A stretch of DNA of 64,000 nucleotides from Candidatus Manganitrophus morganii (GCA_021651055.1 JAJHOH010000001.1:1-64000); one strand, 5' to 3'. Counted from the first letter of the stretch, positions 7,984-18,023 are shown. Numbers and translations are program-made. Notes: a model not told the origin generated them from the letters alone.

Positions 7984-8345
7984 TCACTCTTTTGGGGCGT
8001 TGCCCCAAACCCCACCGCGGGGGGTGCGTGCCCACCCTGTTTATCTGATGTGGAGCCGGCGCTGGGAGAAGACGGTTGGTTTCCGATCTTCACACCAGGT
8101 GCGCCTTGCCCCACACCCTTCGGATTCCCAGGGCAGCGGAGGGGGCAAGTCCCCCCCTGCTCCCCCCACGGTCAGAACTCGCTCAACCACGGAAGATCGC
8201 TGATGGATTGAGCTTCAAACATGCTGACCTGAAGCGTCGATAATACGTCTGACAGAAGGAACGCAGGATCATCAGGGGCACAGTACGCCCATGACGCGCA
8301 GGCTCTTTGCTCTGGGGTTTTGGGGGAGGGAATTTATGGCAGAAT
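7984..8345. other. Non-coding stretch after the dab operon, GC-rich hairpins
   Basis: No gene is recognised. A perfect hairpin, TTTGGGGC-GTT-GCCCCAAA (7991-8009), lies just after the PII-like gene and may stop transcription, although no T-run follows. Further on, CTTGCCCC (about 8105) and GGGGGCAAG (about 8144) form a long imperfect inverted repeat. The composition resembles degenerate dispersed repeat material. Confidence 0.5.
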
Positions 8346-9692
8346 TTAATTCCCGGCGACGGTCATGCGTGAGATTTTAAGGGTTGGGGCGGCGGTCTTT
8401 CGCCAGGGGTCGAGATCGTTTCCGACCATCTCGATCTGCTGAAACATCTCTTTCAGGTTTCCGGCGATGGTGATCTCTTCGACCGGATAGGCCAGCTCTC
8501 CGTTTTCAATCCAGAGTCCCACCGCGCCGCGGGAATAGTCGCCGGTCACCGAATTGACTCCGAAGCCGATCAACTCCGTGACATAGAGGCCCGACTTCAC
8601 CGACCGGATGATCTCCTCCGGCGTATATTGCCCCGGCTTCATGTGGAAGTTGGACGATCCGACCGACGGGGGGTCGCCGATCCCGCGCACGGCGTTTCCG
8701 GTGGAGGGAAGGCCGAGCTTCTTGCCGGAGTAGGTGTCGAGCAGATATGTTTTCAGAACGCCGTTTTCGACGACGGTCTTTCGATACGAGGGAAGGCCTT
8801 CGCCGTCGAAAGGACGGGAGCCGAGACCGGAGCGAAGGGTCGGATCGTCGTAAACCGTCACCCCGCTCGACGCGATCGGATTCCCCACCTGATCGATCAG
8901 AAACGACGCCCCTTTGTAGATCGAATAACCCGACACCGCCGAGGAGAGGTGTCCTAAGAGGGAGGCGGCCAGCTGCGGATCGAAGACGACCGGGACCTGC
9001 TGTGTCGTGACTTTTCGGGCCCCCAACCGCCGCAACGTCCGGATCGCCGCCGTTCGGCCGATCGATTCCGGCGACTCGAGGTCTTTCAGTTTGCGCCGGG
9101 AGGAATACCAATAATCGCGCTGCATTTGACCGTCCTGAACGGCGATCGGCATTGCCGAGATGGAAGCGCCGGTCGTTTCATAATGACCCTGAAACCCGTT
9201 GCTCGCGGCATAGAGGACGAAGGTATGATAGTGACCGAAGTCGGCCCCTTCCGAATTCGTCAGCCGGGGGTCCTGTTCCAACGCCGCCTGCTCGGCCCGG
9301 CGGGCGAGGTCGATTTTCTCTTCGATGGGAATTTTCTCCACCTCGGTATCGACCAGATCGAGCTCGGGAAAGCTCTTGGCCAAAAGCTCCGGCGCGGGAA
9401 GACCGGCGAACGTGTCCTCCGCGGCGATCTGAGCCAGGGTGCAGGTGTCGTCGAGAAGGCGGTCGAGCGAGGCGGGGCTCAGATCGGAGGTGGAGGTGAT
9501 CGCCGACCGGTTCCCGAAAAAGAGCCGCAGCCCGAGGCTTTTTCCGCGGGCATTGCTGATCTTTTCCACCTCTTTGAGGCGGACCTGCGCCGAGAAAGAA
9601 TCCCCCTCCACGACGATGAGATCCCCTCCGGTGGCTCCCCGTTTTTCCGCTCTCTTAAGTAACTCTTTGGCTCGATTCAGGTCGAATTGCAT
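8346..9692 (-). CDS. tldE: TldE/PmbA subunit of the TldD-TldE metalloprotease
   Basis: TldE is the non-catalytic partner of TldD. Together they form a cytoplasmic zinc protease that degrades or matures unfolded and modified peptides (antitoxin CcdA, microcin B17 and related RiPP precursors in other bacteria). The 448 residues have the family order: an N-terminal domain (MQFDLNRAKELLKRAEKRGA), the central ALEQDPRLTNSEGADFG segment, and a C-terminal beta domain with GYSIYKGASFLIDQVGNPIAS and AVGLWIENGELAYPVEEITIAGNL. It lacks the HExxxH motif, as expected for TldE. It lies 14 bases downstream of tldD on the same strand, so the two form an operon. Confidence 0.92.
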   Translation of the reverse strand: MQFDLNRAKELLKRAEKRGATGGDLIVVEGDSFSAQVRLKEVEKISNARGKSLGLRLFFGNRSAITSTSDLSPASLDRLLDDTCTLAQIAAEDTFAGLPAPELLAKSFPELDLVDTEVEKIPIEEKIDLARRAEQAALEQDPRLTNSEGADFGHYHTFVLYAASNGFQGHYETTGASISAMPIAVQDGQMQRDYWYSSRRKLKDLESPESIGRTAAIRTLRRLGARKVTTQQVPVVFDPQLAASLLGHLSSAVSGYSIYKGASFLIDQVGNPIASSGVTVYDDPTLRSGLGSRPFDGEGLPSYRKTVVENGVLKTYLLDTYSGKKLGLPSTGNAVRGIGDPPSVGSSNFHMKPGQYTPEEIIRSVKSGLYVTELIGFGVNSVTGDYSRGAVGLWIENGELAYPVEEITIAGNLKEMFQQIEMVGNDLDPWRKTAAPTLKISRMTVAGN

Positions 9693-9706
9693 TTTTTCTC
9701 CGAAGT

Positions 9707-11152
<1,446 letters not shown>

Positions 11153-11174
11153 TCTATTTTTTTCCCTTAAACTT

Positions 11175-11228
11175 AGGGGCGAATCTTGTATTCGCCCCAG
11201 ATTTGGGCGATCACAAAGATCGCCCCTA
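11175..11228. repeat. Paired palindromes GGGGCGAAT/ATTCGCCCC and GGGCGATC/GATCGCCC
   Basis: Two hairpins lie side by side: GGGGCGAAT-CTTGT-ATTCGCCCC (11176-11198) and GGGCGATC-ACAAA-GATCGCCCC (11205-11226). Elements of this style are dispersed in many bacterial genomes. It sits 5' of tldD in the minus-strand gene row. Its string AGATTTGGGCGATCACAAA also occurs exactly in the TPR repeats at the left edge. Confidence 0.85.
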
Positions 11229-11297
11229 CGAAAGATGTGAAACCATTTACGGTCTGTATTAATTCTGCTTGATTTTACAGGAGTTCGGCCTCTTCTT

Positions 11298-11792
11298 TCA
11301 AGCGCGATCTCTTCCCAGTCTTTCGAGTCTTCTCTGCTTGCGCTCGAGCGCCTCCTGAAAACGTCGGCGCTCCTCGTCGGTCGTTAAGACCAGTTTTGGA
11401 ACCGGAACCGGCTTGCCGTTGAAATCGATCGCGACGTAGGTCAGAATCGCGCTGCTGGTGTGGACCCGCTCCCCGGTCAGGCCGTTCTCGGAGTAGACCT
11501 CGACGCCGACCTCCATGGAGCTTTTCCCCGCATAGTTCATGCGGGCCTTTAAGATGACCAGAAACCCGAGCTTCACCGGAACAAGAAACTCGAGCCCTTC
11601 CATCGCGGCGGTCACAATCGGCTTCCGGCTGTGCCGGTTGGCGGCGATCGCCCCGACGATGTCGATCCAATGCATCAGCGTCCCGCCGAGGAGGTTTCCG
11701 AGCATGTTGGTGTCATTCGGCAGGACGATCTGAACCATCTCGGTCGCCGACTCGGCGACCGTCTTCCCCTCTTCCGGCATCTGCTTCTCCAT
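11298..11792 (-). CDS. Acyl-CoA thioesterase, hotdog fold (BFIT/BACH/YciA type)
   Basis: This 164-residue protein is a single hotdog-fold thioesterase that hydrolyses acyl-CoA to free acid and CoA in the cytoplasm. The signature is PNDTNMLGNLLGGTLMHWIDIVGAIAA, with the Asn and Asp of the catalytic region, followed by AILTYVAIDFNGKPVPVP. The C-terminal tail is highly charged (RRRFQEALERKQRRLERL). Chain-length preference cannot be read from the sequence. It is followed by the tldD/tldE pair and preceded by an SDR gene on the same strand, which fits a general lipid or CoA role but no defined pathway. Confidence 0.85.
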   Translation of the reverse strand: MEKQMPEEGKTVAESATEMVQIVLPNDTNMLGNLLGGTLMHWIDIVGAIAANRHSRKPIVTAAMEGLEFLVPVKLGFLVILKARMNYAGKSSMEVGVEVYSENGLTGERVHTSSAILTYVAIDFNGKPVPVPKLVLTTDEERRRFQEALERKQRRLERLGRDRA

Positions 11793-11826
11793 TCTTTTTG
11801 ATCTCCCCGGCCCGCGCCCCCTACGC

Positions 11827-12603
11827 TTACGACATGGTCGCGCCGCCGCAAATATTCAGCGCCTGACCGGTCATCGCCTGGGAGGCGTCTGAAGCGAGAT
11901 AGACGGCCAATTCGGCGACTTCGGTCCCTTCGGTGAACCGCTTCATCGGAATCGCCGCCACCGCCTGACGGCGGACCTCCTTATCCGAGAGTCCGGCCGC
12001 CTCGGACCACTCTCTTAATCCAAGCCGTGCCATCTCCGTTTCAACCCATCCCGGACAGAGGGCGTTGACCGTGATGCCGCGGGAGACCACTTCGAGCGCC
12101 AGCGCGCGGGTAAACCCGACGATTCCATGTTTCGTGGCGCAGTAGGCGGTATAACCGGCCACACCGAACTTTCCCAGGACGGAGGAGAGGTTGATGATCC
12201 GGCCGTGGGCTTGATCCTTCATCTCCGGAAGGACCCGCTTCGTGACGTAATAGACGCCGGTTAAATTGGTCTCCAAGATGCGCATCCACCGATCGTCTCC
12301 TTCTTGATCGATCGGATTCTGCCCGGACGTCCCCGCATTGTTCACCAAGATCGTGATCGGCCCGAACGCCTCGACCGTCTTCGTCACAAATCGATCGACC
12401 GACTGTTTGTCGGTCACGTCGACTTCCCATCCGACAATCGGCCACCCTTTTGCCCGGAGCCCTTCCGCAAAGGTTTTATAATGGTCCGGCCGGCGGGAGC
12501 CGATCACCACCCGGGCCCCTTCTTTCAAGAAAGCCTCGCTGACCGCGGCGCCGATCCCGGTCCCGCCCCCCGTCACCACGGCGACTTTATCTTTAAGGCG
12601 CAT
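11827..12603 (-). CDS. Short-chain dehydrogenase/reductase (FabG-like)
   Basis: This is a classical SDR with the Rossmann nucleotide site TGGGTGIGAAVSEAF, the NNAG motif (LVNNAGTSGQ), a catalytic Ser in INLSSVLG, and YTAYCATK giving the Tyr-x-x-x-Lys pair. Early basic residues after strand 2 (GSRRPDH) suggest NADP(H). Its 258 residues fit 3-oxoacyl-ACP or 3-hydroxybutyrate/acetoacetyl-CoA reductases, but the substrate cannot be fixed. I chose the start MRLKDKVAVV (12603) over an eight-residue longer form, because it fits the family and has GGAGGA just upstream. It precedes the thioesterase on the same strand. Confidence 0.85.
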   Translation of the reverse strand: MRLKDKVAVVTGGGTGIGAAVSEAFLKEGARVVIGSRRPDHYKTFAEGLRAKGWPIVGWEVDVTDKQSVDRFVTKTVEAFGPITILVNNAGTSGQNPIDQEGDDRWMRILETNLTGVYYVTKRVLPEMKDQAHGRIINLSSVLGKFGVAGYTAYCATKHGIVGFTRALALEVVSRGITVNALCPGWVETEMARLGLREWSEAAGLSDKEVRRQAVAAIPMKRFTEGTEVAELAVYLASDASQAMTGQALNICGGATMS

Positions 12604-12816
12604 CAAATCCTCCCCGCTGCAGATCAAATAACCGAAATGGTGTAGTGATTATACGAATTCGGTTAATACGGTTATCCTGTTTTTGAATGTGATCGACATC
12701 CTAATTGTATCTTACTGATTTTAAAAATAAAATATATTATATCATCTTAAAGAAGACGGCACAGGCATTGCAAAATTTCCACCCGTTATAAAAAACACCC
12801 AAACAGGAGGAATAGA

Positions 12817-13083
12817 ATGAAAAAATTGATCATGTTCTTTGTTGTTGCAATGGTTGCCTTCAGCTTCGCCACAGTCGGCTTTGCCGGCGGAGATCACAAA
12901 ATCTCCGGCGAGATCACAAAGGTCGAAGGAGACATGGTCACGATTAAAGATGAAAAAGGCAAAGAGCATATGGTTCACACCGACAAGAGCACCAAAATGT
13001 CGGGCGAAGTGAAGCAAGGGGCGAAGGTCGAGGCGGAAACGACCGAAAAAGGTCACGCCACCATGATTTCGGTAAAGAAATAG
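12817..13083 (+). CDS. Small exported protein, OB-like (DUF5666-like)
   Basis: This 88-residue protein has a clear signal peptide (MKKLIMFFVVAMVAFSFATVGFA, cleavage after VGFA). The mature part is short and charged (HKISGEITKVEGDMVTIKDEKGKEHMVHTD). The pattern 'GEITKVEGDMVTIKDEKGK...V..GAKVEAE' is typical of small periplasmic beta-barrel proteins sometimes annotated as DUF5666 or bacterial OB-fold. A good ribosome site (AGGAGG, 12805-12810) precedes the ATG. The function is unknown. An intrinsic terminator lies just after it, so it is probably a single-gene unit. Confidence 0.8.
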   Translation: MKKLIMFFVVAMVAFSFATVGFAGGDHKISGEITKVEGDMVTIKDEKGKEHMVHTDKSTKMSGEVKQGAKVEAETTEKGHATMISVKK

Positions 13084-13108
13084 TCTGAACCGGGTCGGCT
13101 TTATCTGG

Positions 13109-13148
13109 AACGCCTCTTCATCTCAGCCCGGTGGAGAGGCGTTTTTTT
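13109..13148 (+). terminator. Intrinsic terminator after the small exported protein
   Basis: AACGCCTCT (13109-13117) pairs with AGAGGCGTT (13135-13143) and is followed by a run of T to 13148. It overlaps the 3' end of the converging HAD gene, so it may also affect minus-strand transcription. Confidence 0.85.
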
Positions 13149-13848
13149 CCAGAGCGTCTAAAAGATCGCTCAGGGAAGAGAGGCGCGGGACGGAGCGCTC
13201 CTTCGTGTAGCGTCCCGAACGATCGAGCAAGAAGACATGCATTCCAATCTCCCGGGCCCCTTCAATATCGTGATGCGGGCTGTCTCCCACATAAACCGAT
13301 TCTTCAGGTGAAAGGGCCGCTTTCTCCAAGGCCTTCCTGAAGATTTCCGGAGAAGGCTTGGCCACCCCTTCCCGGCTCGAGATCGTGATCGTCTGGAAAT
13401 ATTGGCCGATGCCGAGCGATCTGCAGACCTCATGAATCCGTGAATCAAAATTGGAAATAATTCCGAGATGGTACCCTTCCCGATGGAGACGTTCGAGGAG
13501 CGCTTTGGTTTCAGGAAAGAGGGACCACCCCTCTGGGCCGACAAAAAAAAGATAGAGCTCTTCGAAGAGCGCATCAAATTTCGGAAAGCGGATGTCGTCG
13601 AAGACGGCGCGAACCAGACGGCGCCACCACTCCTTCTCTTGTCTTTCGAGCTCCGGGCCGCTGACGCCCGGGAAGGTCAACGGCGGACTTTGCTTAAACA
13701 TCTCCTTGAATCGTTGATTCAAAAACGCCGGATCGACCTCAATTCCATACTTCTTTGCAAATCGGCTATATTGAGCGCCGACACTCCCTTTGACTTCGAA
13801 TAAGGTGTCTCCCGCGTCGAAGAAAACCCCTTTGATTTTAGCCGGCAT
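13123..13848 (-). CDS. HAD-superfamily hydrolase (HDHD3/phosphoglycolate-phosphatase-like)
   Basis: This 241-residue HAD hydrolase is probably a cytoplasmic phosphatase. Motif I is FFDAGDTLFEVKG near the N-terminus, motif II is IISNFDSR, the motif III Lys is in GVAKPSPEIF, and motif IV is YVGDSPHHDIEGAREIGM. A helical cap lies between motifs I and II (residues about 20-100), as in subfamily IA. The substrate is not evident. It is the last of a minus-strand row and its 3' end overlaps the terminator of the small exported protein. Confidence 0.85.
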   Translation of the reverse strand: MPAKIKGVFFDAGDTLFEVKGSVGAQYSRFAKKYGIEVDPAFLNQRFKEMFKQSPPLTFPGVSGPELERQEKEWWRRLVRAVFDDIRFPKFDALFEELYLFFVGPEGWSLFPETKALLERLHREGYHLGIISNFDSRIHEVCRSLGIGQYFQTITISSREGVAKPSPEIFRKALEKAALSPEESVYVGDSPHHDIEGAREIGMHVFLLDRSGRYTKERSVPRLSSLSDLLDALEKNASPPG

Positions 13849-13878
13849 GGTCCTCCCATTCTCCAGAGTGTGCGTGAC

Positions 13879-14835
13879 TCACTCGGGCTTCCTTCCCGCT
13901 CGCTTCATTTCAAGGCCCTTCACCAGTCCATAGAGCGCGCGGTGCGTCGGAACCGGAATTCCCTTTTTCTCTCCCCGCCGGATCAGATCGCCGTTGAGAT
14001 GCTCGATCTCCGTCGGCTTCCCGTTTTTGAAATCCTCGTACATCGAGGTGTGATACTCGCGGAACTGGCCGGAGGTCGTGATCGTCTCTTCAATGATATT
14101 CGTCTTCAACGCGATCCCTTCGGCCGCCGCGACCGCGATGATCTCGATGATTCCCTGCCGGACGATTTCGAGCAGCGGTCCCGAATCGAGAATCAACGAA
14201 ATGGGATGATCGAGGATGACGGAAAGAGGATTAAACGTCGCGTTCCAGCAGAGTTTTTCCCATTTGGCTTTCATGATCTGGCCGGTCAGGTAAGAGGTGA
14301 TCCCGGCATTTGAAAGAAGCTGATGAATTTGCGCGGCGCGATCGCTCTTCTCTCCCGAAAGTTCTCCGAGGGAGATGATTCCTCTTCGATAATGCTCGAT
14401 CAGACCGGGCGCCGCCAACCGCGAGGTGATATAGGCGACACCGGCGACCAGGCAATCTCTTTTGAAGTAGGAAAGAATTCTTTCTTCGGAGTCGACGCCG
14501 TTCTGAAGGGTGAGAAGGGTTGCTCCCCTCTCCACCAGCGGGGCAATTTCCTTTAGGAGAGACGGAAGGTCATATGCTTTGACCGCGAGGATGATCAGAT
14601 CGACCGAGTCGATTTGAGAGACGCTTTGAATCAGCGGTGGATGAACCGTAAAGTCGCCGTTGACACTCTTGATCTGAAGTCCGCCCCCCGCGATCGCCCG
14701 GTCGCTCTTCGGACGGACCAGAAAAGTGACATCGACTCCCGATCTGCAAAGGAGGGCGCCGAAATAACCGCCGACGGCGCCCGCTCCGATCACGAGCACT
14801 TTCTTCAATTGTTTTTGCGGATTGTCTATCGACAT
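13879..14835 (-). CDS. panE: 2-dehydropantoate 2-reductase (ketopantoate reductase family)
   Basis: This enzyme reduces 2-dehydropantoate to pantoate with NADPH in coenzyme A synthesis. The N-terminal Rossmann motif VLVIGAGAVGGYFGALLCRSG is followed by ILAVKAYDL and TLLTLQNGVDSEE. The C-terminal domain starts at KAKWEKLCWNATFNPLSVIL, which carries the family's catalytic Lys and the conserved Asn, and ends with TEIEHLNGDLIRRGEKKGIPVPTH. The length of 318 residues is normal. Paralogues of this family act on other substrates, so the exact pathway is likely but not proven. It is followed by the HAD gene on the same strand. Confidence 0.87.
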   Translation of the reverse strand: MSIDNPQKQLKKVLVIGAGAVGGYFGALLCRSGVDVTFLVRPKSDRAIAGGGLQIKSVNGDFTVHPPLIQSVSQIDSVDLIILAVKAYDLPSLLKEIAPLVERGATLLTLQNGVDSEERILSYFKRDCLVAGVAYITSRLAAPGLIEHYRRGIISLGELSGEKSDRAAQIHQLLSNAGITSYLTGQIMKAKWEKLCWNATFNPLSVILDHPISLILDSGPLLEIVRQGIIEIIAVAAAEGIALKTNIIEETITTSGQFREYHTSMYEDFKNGKPTEIEHLNGDLIRRGEKKGIPVPTHRALYGLVKGLEMKRAGRKPE

Positions 14836-14857
14836 CGACTCCAGAAAATGATCTCAC

Positions 14858-15199
14858 CTAAACGAGAAGGTACTGATCAATGCGGCGGATCAGTTCATCA
14901 TACTCTAATTTTTCGTCGGCCGTATGGACCAAAACACCGTTCTTGTAGAAATGAGAGGTCGGAAAGGTCTCGAAGGAGTATTGTTTTTTAATTTCGCGAC
15001 AGGCCCCGGGAACATGCATCTGCGCTTTTCCGAACTTTACGGACCCCCCATATTTCTCCGCCGCTTGTTTGAGAATCGGATCAAACTCATTGCACGGAAC
15101 GCAGGAAGCGATTCCAAAAACAACCACCGCGGCGGGAACGGATAGGTAGGAGGGATAGTTTTGGTCATCGACCCTCGGGATCTCAATTGAATCACTCAT
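14858..15199 (-). CDS. Thioredoxin-like protein
   Basis: This 113-residue thioredoxin-fold protein has the redox motif CVPC in VVVFGIASCVPCNEFDPILKQAAEKYGG. There is a cis-Pro region in ETFPTSHFYKNGVLVH and the usual ending helix. There is no signal peptide, so it is cytoplasmic. The CxxC dipeptide VP differs from canonical GP, which may change the redox potential. It lies beside a peroxiredoxin gene on the same strand, although a strong terminator separates them. It may nevertheless reduce that peroxiredoxin (inference). Confidence 0.85.
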   Translation of the reverse strand: MSDSIEIPRVDDQNYPSYLSVPAAVVVFGIASCVPCNEFDPILKQAAEKYGGSVKFGKAQMHVPGACREIKKQYSFETFPTSHFYKNGVLVHTADEKLEYDELIRRIDQYLLV

Positions 15200-15215
15200 T
15201 TCTCTTCTTCCATAT

Positions 15216-15246
15216 AAAAATGGCCGGAAGGGGTCCCCTTCCGGCC
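15216..15246 (-). terminator. Intrinsic terminator of the peroxiredoxin gene
   Basis: A 12-bp perfect stem, GGCCGGAAGGGG/CCCCTTCCGGCC (15222-15246), is followed on the minus strand by ATTTTTA (15215-15221). It lies directly after the peroxiredoxin stop codon. Confidence 0.88.
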
Positions 15247-15260
15247 GGGAGTTTAACCGC

Positions 15261-15728
15261 TTATCCGTTCTTCACGGTTTCGAGGGCCTTCAAGATGTCG
15301 TTATTGTCTCTGGCCGTTAAGATCTCCTGGACCTTCTTGTAGCGGACTTTCCCCTTTTTATCGACGATGACCGTCGCCCGCTTTCCGATGTTGGCGTCTT
15401 CGAGGAAAAGCCCGTAATTCTTCACCGCATCGCGCTTCATATCGGAGAGGAGCCGATGCTTCAGACCGAGCGCGTCGGCCCACGCCTTGTGCGACCAGGT
15501 GGAGTCGATGCTGATCCCGAAGACTTCCGTATCGGTGTCCTGAAACTTGGGAAGATCGTTCGTAAAACATTTATTCTCATTGGTGCAGACGGGGCTCCAG
15601 TCCAACGGATAAAACGCGAGGACGACATTTTTCTTGTCGCGAAAATCGCTGAGCTTCACTTCTTTTTGATCTTGGTCTTTCAAAATAAAATCGGGGGCGT
15701 CGTCACCCACCTCAATTTCTTTCGCCAT
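15261..15728 (-). CDS. Peroxiredoxin, AhpC/TSA family (AhpE/BCP-like)
   Basis: This 155-residue thiol peroxidase reduces hydrogen peroxide and organic peroxides in the cytoplasm. The peroxidatic cysteine lies in [17 protein letters not shown], with the conserved Pro and Thr of the PxxxT/SxxC region. A nearby second cysteine (CTNENKC) could serve as resolving cysteine, as in some BCP-type enzymes. [19 protein letters not shown] is the usual C-terminal strand pair. The start [14 protein letters not shown] has an AGGAG-like ribosome site. A palindromic repeat lies just upstream and a terminator just downstream, so it is probably transcribed alone. Confidence 0.9.
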   Translation of the reverse strand: MAKEIEVGDDAPDFILKDQDQKEVKLSDFRDKKNVVLAFYPLDWSPVCTNENKCFTNDLPKFQDTDTEVFGISIDSTWSHKAWADALGLKHRLLSDMKRDAVKNYGLFLEDANIGKRATVIVDKKGKVRYKKVQEILTARDNNDILKALETVKNG

Positions 15729-15742
15729 GAATTTTCTCCTCT

Positions 15743-15867
15743 ATTGAAGCTCCCCGCAGCTTGCTGCGGGGAATCTTCCACCCGAAAGGATGGAAAGACT
15801 CTATTTGTATTCGCGCGTCTAACCTTCGCAGCAAGCTGCGAGGAATGCGACGCGCGTGCGTGTTCAA
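15743..15867. repeat. Multi-hairpin intergenic repeat, family 2, copy A
   Basis: This is about 125 bp, closely matching 18024-18148. It holds a perfect hairpin CCCCGCAGC-TT-GCTGCGGGG, an inner palindrome CGCAGC-AA-GCTGCG, and long-range arms CGCGCGTC/GACGCGCG. Together these would fold into a branched structure. The shared core TATTTGTATTCGCGCGTCTA is identical in both copies. It lies immediately upstream of the peroxiredoxin start. Confidence 0.93.
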
Positions 15868-15941
15868 ATGGATGATGATTAAGCAGACGCTATCTTTAAC
15901 ACAGCGATTGGAAGGGTGTCAACCGGATTATCAGGAAAAGG

Positions 15942-16025
15942 ACAGGGGCCTGGGGCCGGGGACCGGAGAAACGAATTCAGAATCTTTTATCCGACCCCTG
16001 GCCCCCGACACCCGGCCCCTGTTTT
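15942..16025. repeat. Inverted repeat ACAGGGGCC...GGCCCCTGT between fbp and the peroxiredoxin gene
   Basis: Nine-base perfect outer arms (15942-15950 and 16014-16022) enclose further complementary GC tracts (TGGGGCCGGGG and CCCCTGGCCCCC). It lies just after the fbp stop on the minus strand. It may act as a transcription end or be a dispersed repeat. A T-run follows only on the plus strand. Confidence 0.7.
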
Positions 16026-16031
16026 AAGATC

Positions 16032-17015
16032 TTATTGTCCTCGGAGGGAAGCTTCGGCCTGCTTGACATCTTCCACGCTTCCGATGATCAGGGGGACCTT
16101 TTGATGAAGCTTTTCAGGTTTGATATCGAGGATCGGATGACTCCCGGTCGTCGCTTTTCCTTGGGCCTGTTCCATGATAAAAGCAAGCGGGGCCGCCTCA
16201 TAGAGCAGTCGAAGTTTTCCTTGCGGGTTTTTGCTGTCGCCGGGATAGAGAAAAATTCCTCCCTTGAGAAGGTTTCGGTGAAAATCGGCCACGAGGGAGC
16301 CGACATACCGCGCGGTCGCGCCCGATTTTTTCATCCCTTCGATATACCGCTTGATCCCGTCGCTCCAGAGGTTGGCGTTTCCTTCGTTGATGCTGAAGAT
16401 ATTTCCTTTCGGCGGAATCCGGAGGTTTTCATGGGAGAGAAGAAACTCTCCGATGCTCGGATCGAGGGTAAATCCGTGAACGCCGAAACCGGTGCTGTAG
16501 ACCATCATCGTCGAGGAGCCGTAGATGATGTAGCCCGCGCCGATCTGATCGCGTCCCGGCTGGAGAAAGTCTTCCATCGTCGCTTCCGGGCCGGTGCTTT
16601 TTCTCCGATGGATGGAGAAGATCGAGCCGATGCTGATGTTGACGTCGATATTCGATGAGCCGTCGAGCGGATCGACCAGGAGAACATATTTCCCCTTGGG
16701 ATAGGTGTCCGGAACCTGGTAGATCCCATCCAGCTCTTCGGAAGCGATGCCGATGAGATGGCCGGTGTGGCAGAGCATCTTGATGAAGGTTTCATTGGCG
16801 AAGTCGTCCAGCTTCTGGACCCGCTCGCCGTGAACATTCTCTCTCCCCTTGTAACCGAGGAGGTCGATCAGTCCGGCCTGGTTCACCTCCCGCGAGATGA
16901 TCTTGGCCGCGGTGGCGATTTCCACCAGAAGGCCGGTGAAATCTCCCGTCGCTTTCGGATAATGTTTTCGTTGCTGTTCGATCAGAAATCGGGTGAGGGT
17001 GGTCCCCAGCTCCAT
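16032..17015 (-). CDS. fbp: Fructose-1,6-bisphosphatase, class I
   Basis: This enzyme hydrolyses fructose-1,6-bisphosphate to fructose-6-phosphate in gluconeogenesis or the Calvin cycle. The class I signature is complete: the metal site LLVDPLDGSSNIDVNISIGS, GIASEELDGIYQVP, and the substrate region GYIIYGSSTMMVYSTGFGVHGFTLDPSIGEF. The length of 327 residues is normal. The N-terminus has MELGTTLTRFLIEQQ. It is followed on the minus strand by an inverted repeat and preceded by thrB, 31 bp upstream. The link to autotrophy is only suggestive, because gluconeogenic bacteria also have it. Confidence 0.95.
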   Translation of the reverse strand: MELGTTLTRFLIEQQRKHYPKATGDFTGLLVEIATAAKIISREVNQAGLIDLLGYKGRENVHGERVQKLDDFANETFIKMLCHTGHLIGIASEELDGIYQVPDTYPKGKYVLLVDPLDGSSNIDVNISIGSIFSIHRRKSTGPEATMEDFLQPGRDQIGAGYIIYGSSTMMVYSTGFGVHGFTLDPSIGEFLLSHENLRIPPKGNIFSINEGNANLWSDGIKRYIEGMKKSGATARYVGSLVADFHRNLLKGGIFLYPGDSKNPQGKLRLLYEAAPLAFIMEQAQGKATTGSHPILDIKPEKLHQKVPLIIGSVEDVKQAEASLRGQ

Positions 17016-17046
17016 CGCGCGCTCCTATTCTGAGTAGTAAAATAGT

Positions 17047-17970
17047 TTACTTGATCATCCGTGCACCCAGACGATCCATCTGGGTGATCCGAATTTCTGA
17101 AACAACCTGGTGACCCTGGAACGCTTTTTCCATCGCCCTTCCGATCTTCTCGGCCCGCTTCGGATCATCGGTGACCGCAAAGATCGAGGCCCCGGCGCCG
17201 GAGATCGAGCAGCCGAGCGCTCCGGCCGAAAGGGCCCCCTTCTTCACATCTTCGAACCCTTTGATGAGGGGCGCCCGGGCCGCCTCGGCGACGCGATCCT
17301 GAATCGACCGGCCGAAACGCGCGGCGTCTTTCTTGGCGACCGCCCATGCAATCATCGAGGCGTAGGCCATGTTCGAGATGAAGTGCTCCATCGGAATCAT
17401 TCCCGGGAGAACGCGCCGGGATTCCTTCGTCAGAAGCGGAAAATCGGGGATGGCGACGACGATGATCGCTTTTTCAATCCGTCCCAGCGAAACCACCTCC
17501 TTCGTGAAGGGGTTATTCCAGGTCACCCCTCCCATCATCGAGGGGCCGATATTATCGAGGAAGAAACCGCGGCTTACGTGAGACTCCGCCACCGCCGCCA
17601 AGGGAACCAGCTCCGCCTTCGATAATTTCTCTCCGAAGAGGAGATTGACGGCATAAGCCGCCGCAACGGCGCTGGCCGCGCTGCTTCCAAGGCCGGTTCC
17701 GGGAACCCCTTTATGGAGGGTCAGACTGACCCCCTCCCGGGAGACGAGATGATCCAAAACCGCTTGGGCGGAGATCCCCGCGGTGTTTTCCTCGGCCTTG
17801 TATGACAACCGGCCCCGATCTCCGGTGATCTCGGTGATGGAGACGCCCGGCTCGGGCCGGCGGGTCGCCGCCACCGTATCCCCCATTCCGGCGAGGGCCA
17901 TTCCCAGGACATCAAATCCCGGCCCGATATTTCCGACGGAGGCGGGGGCGAACACGCGAACCGATTTCAT
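17047..17970 (-). CDS. thrB: Homoserine kinase
   Basis: ThrB phosphorylates homoserine with ATP, the penultimate step of threonine synthesis. The GHMP-kinase motifs are visible: VRVFAPASVGNIGPGFDVLGMAL at the N-terminus, the phosphate loop PGTGLGSSAASAVAAAYAVN, and a C-terminal GCSISGAGASIFAV motif. I placed the start at 17970 (MKSVRVFAPA), which has an AGGAGGAG ribosome site. An in-frame extension of 48 codons exists, but it is encoded by the palindromic repeat and is not expected in the family. The protein has 307 residues. fbp follows 31 bp downstream on the same strand. Confidence 0.93.
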   Translation of the reverse strand: MKSVRVFAPASVGNIGPGFDVLGMALAGMGDTVAATRRPEPGVSITEITGDRGRLSYKAEENTAGISAQAVLDHLVSREGVSLTLHKGVPGTGLGSSAASAVAAAYAVNLLFGEKLSKAELVPLAAVAESHVSRGFFLDNIGPSMMGGVTWNNPFTKEVVSLGRIEKAIIVVAIPDFPLLTKESRRVLPGMIPMEHFISNMAYASMIAWAVAKKDAARFGRSIQDRVAEAARAPLIKGFEDVKKGALSAGALGCSISGAGASIFAVTDDPKRAEKIGRAMEKAFQGHQVVSEIRITQMDRLGARMIK

Positions 17971-18023
17971 TTGAAACTCCTCCTGAGAAGAATAGATGGT
18001 CGCGCCTGATTCAATACTGCCTG

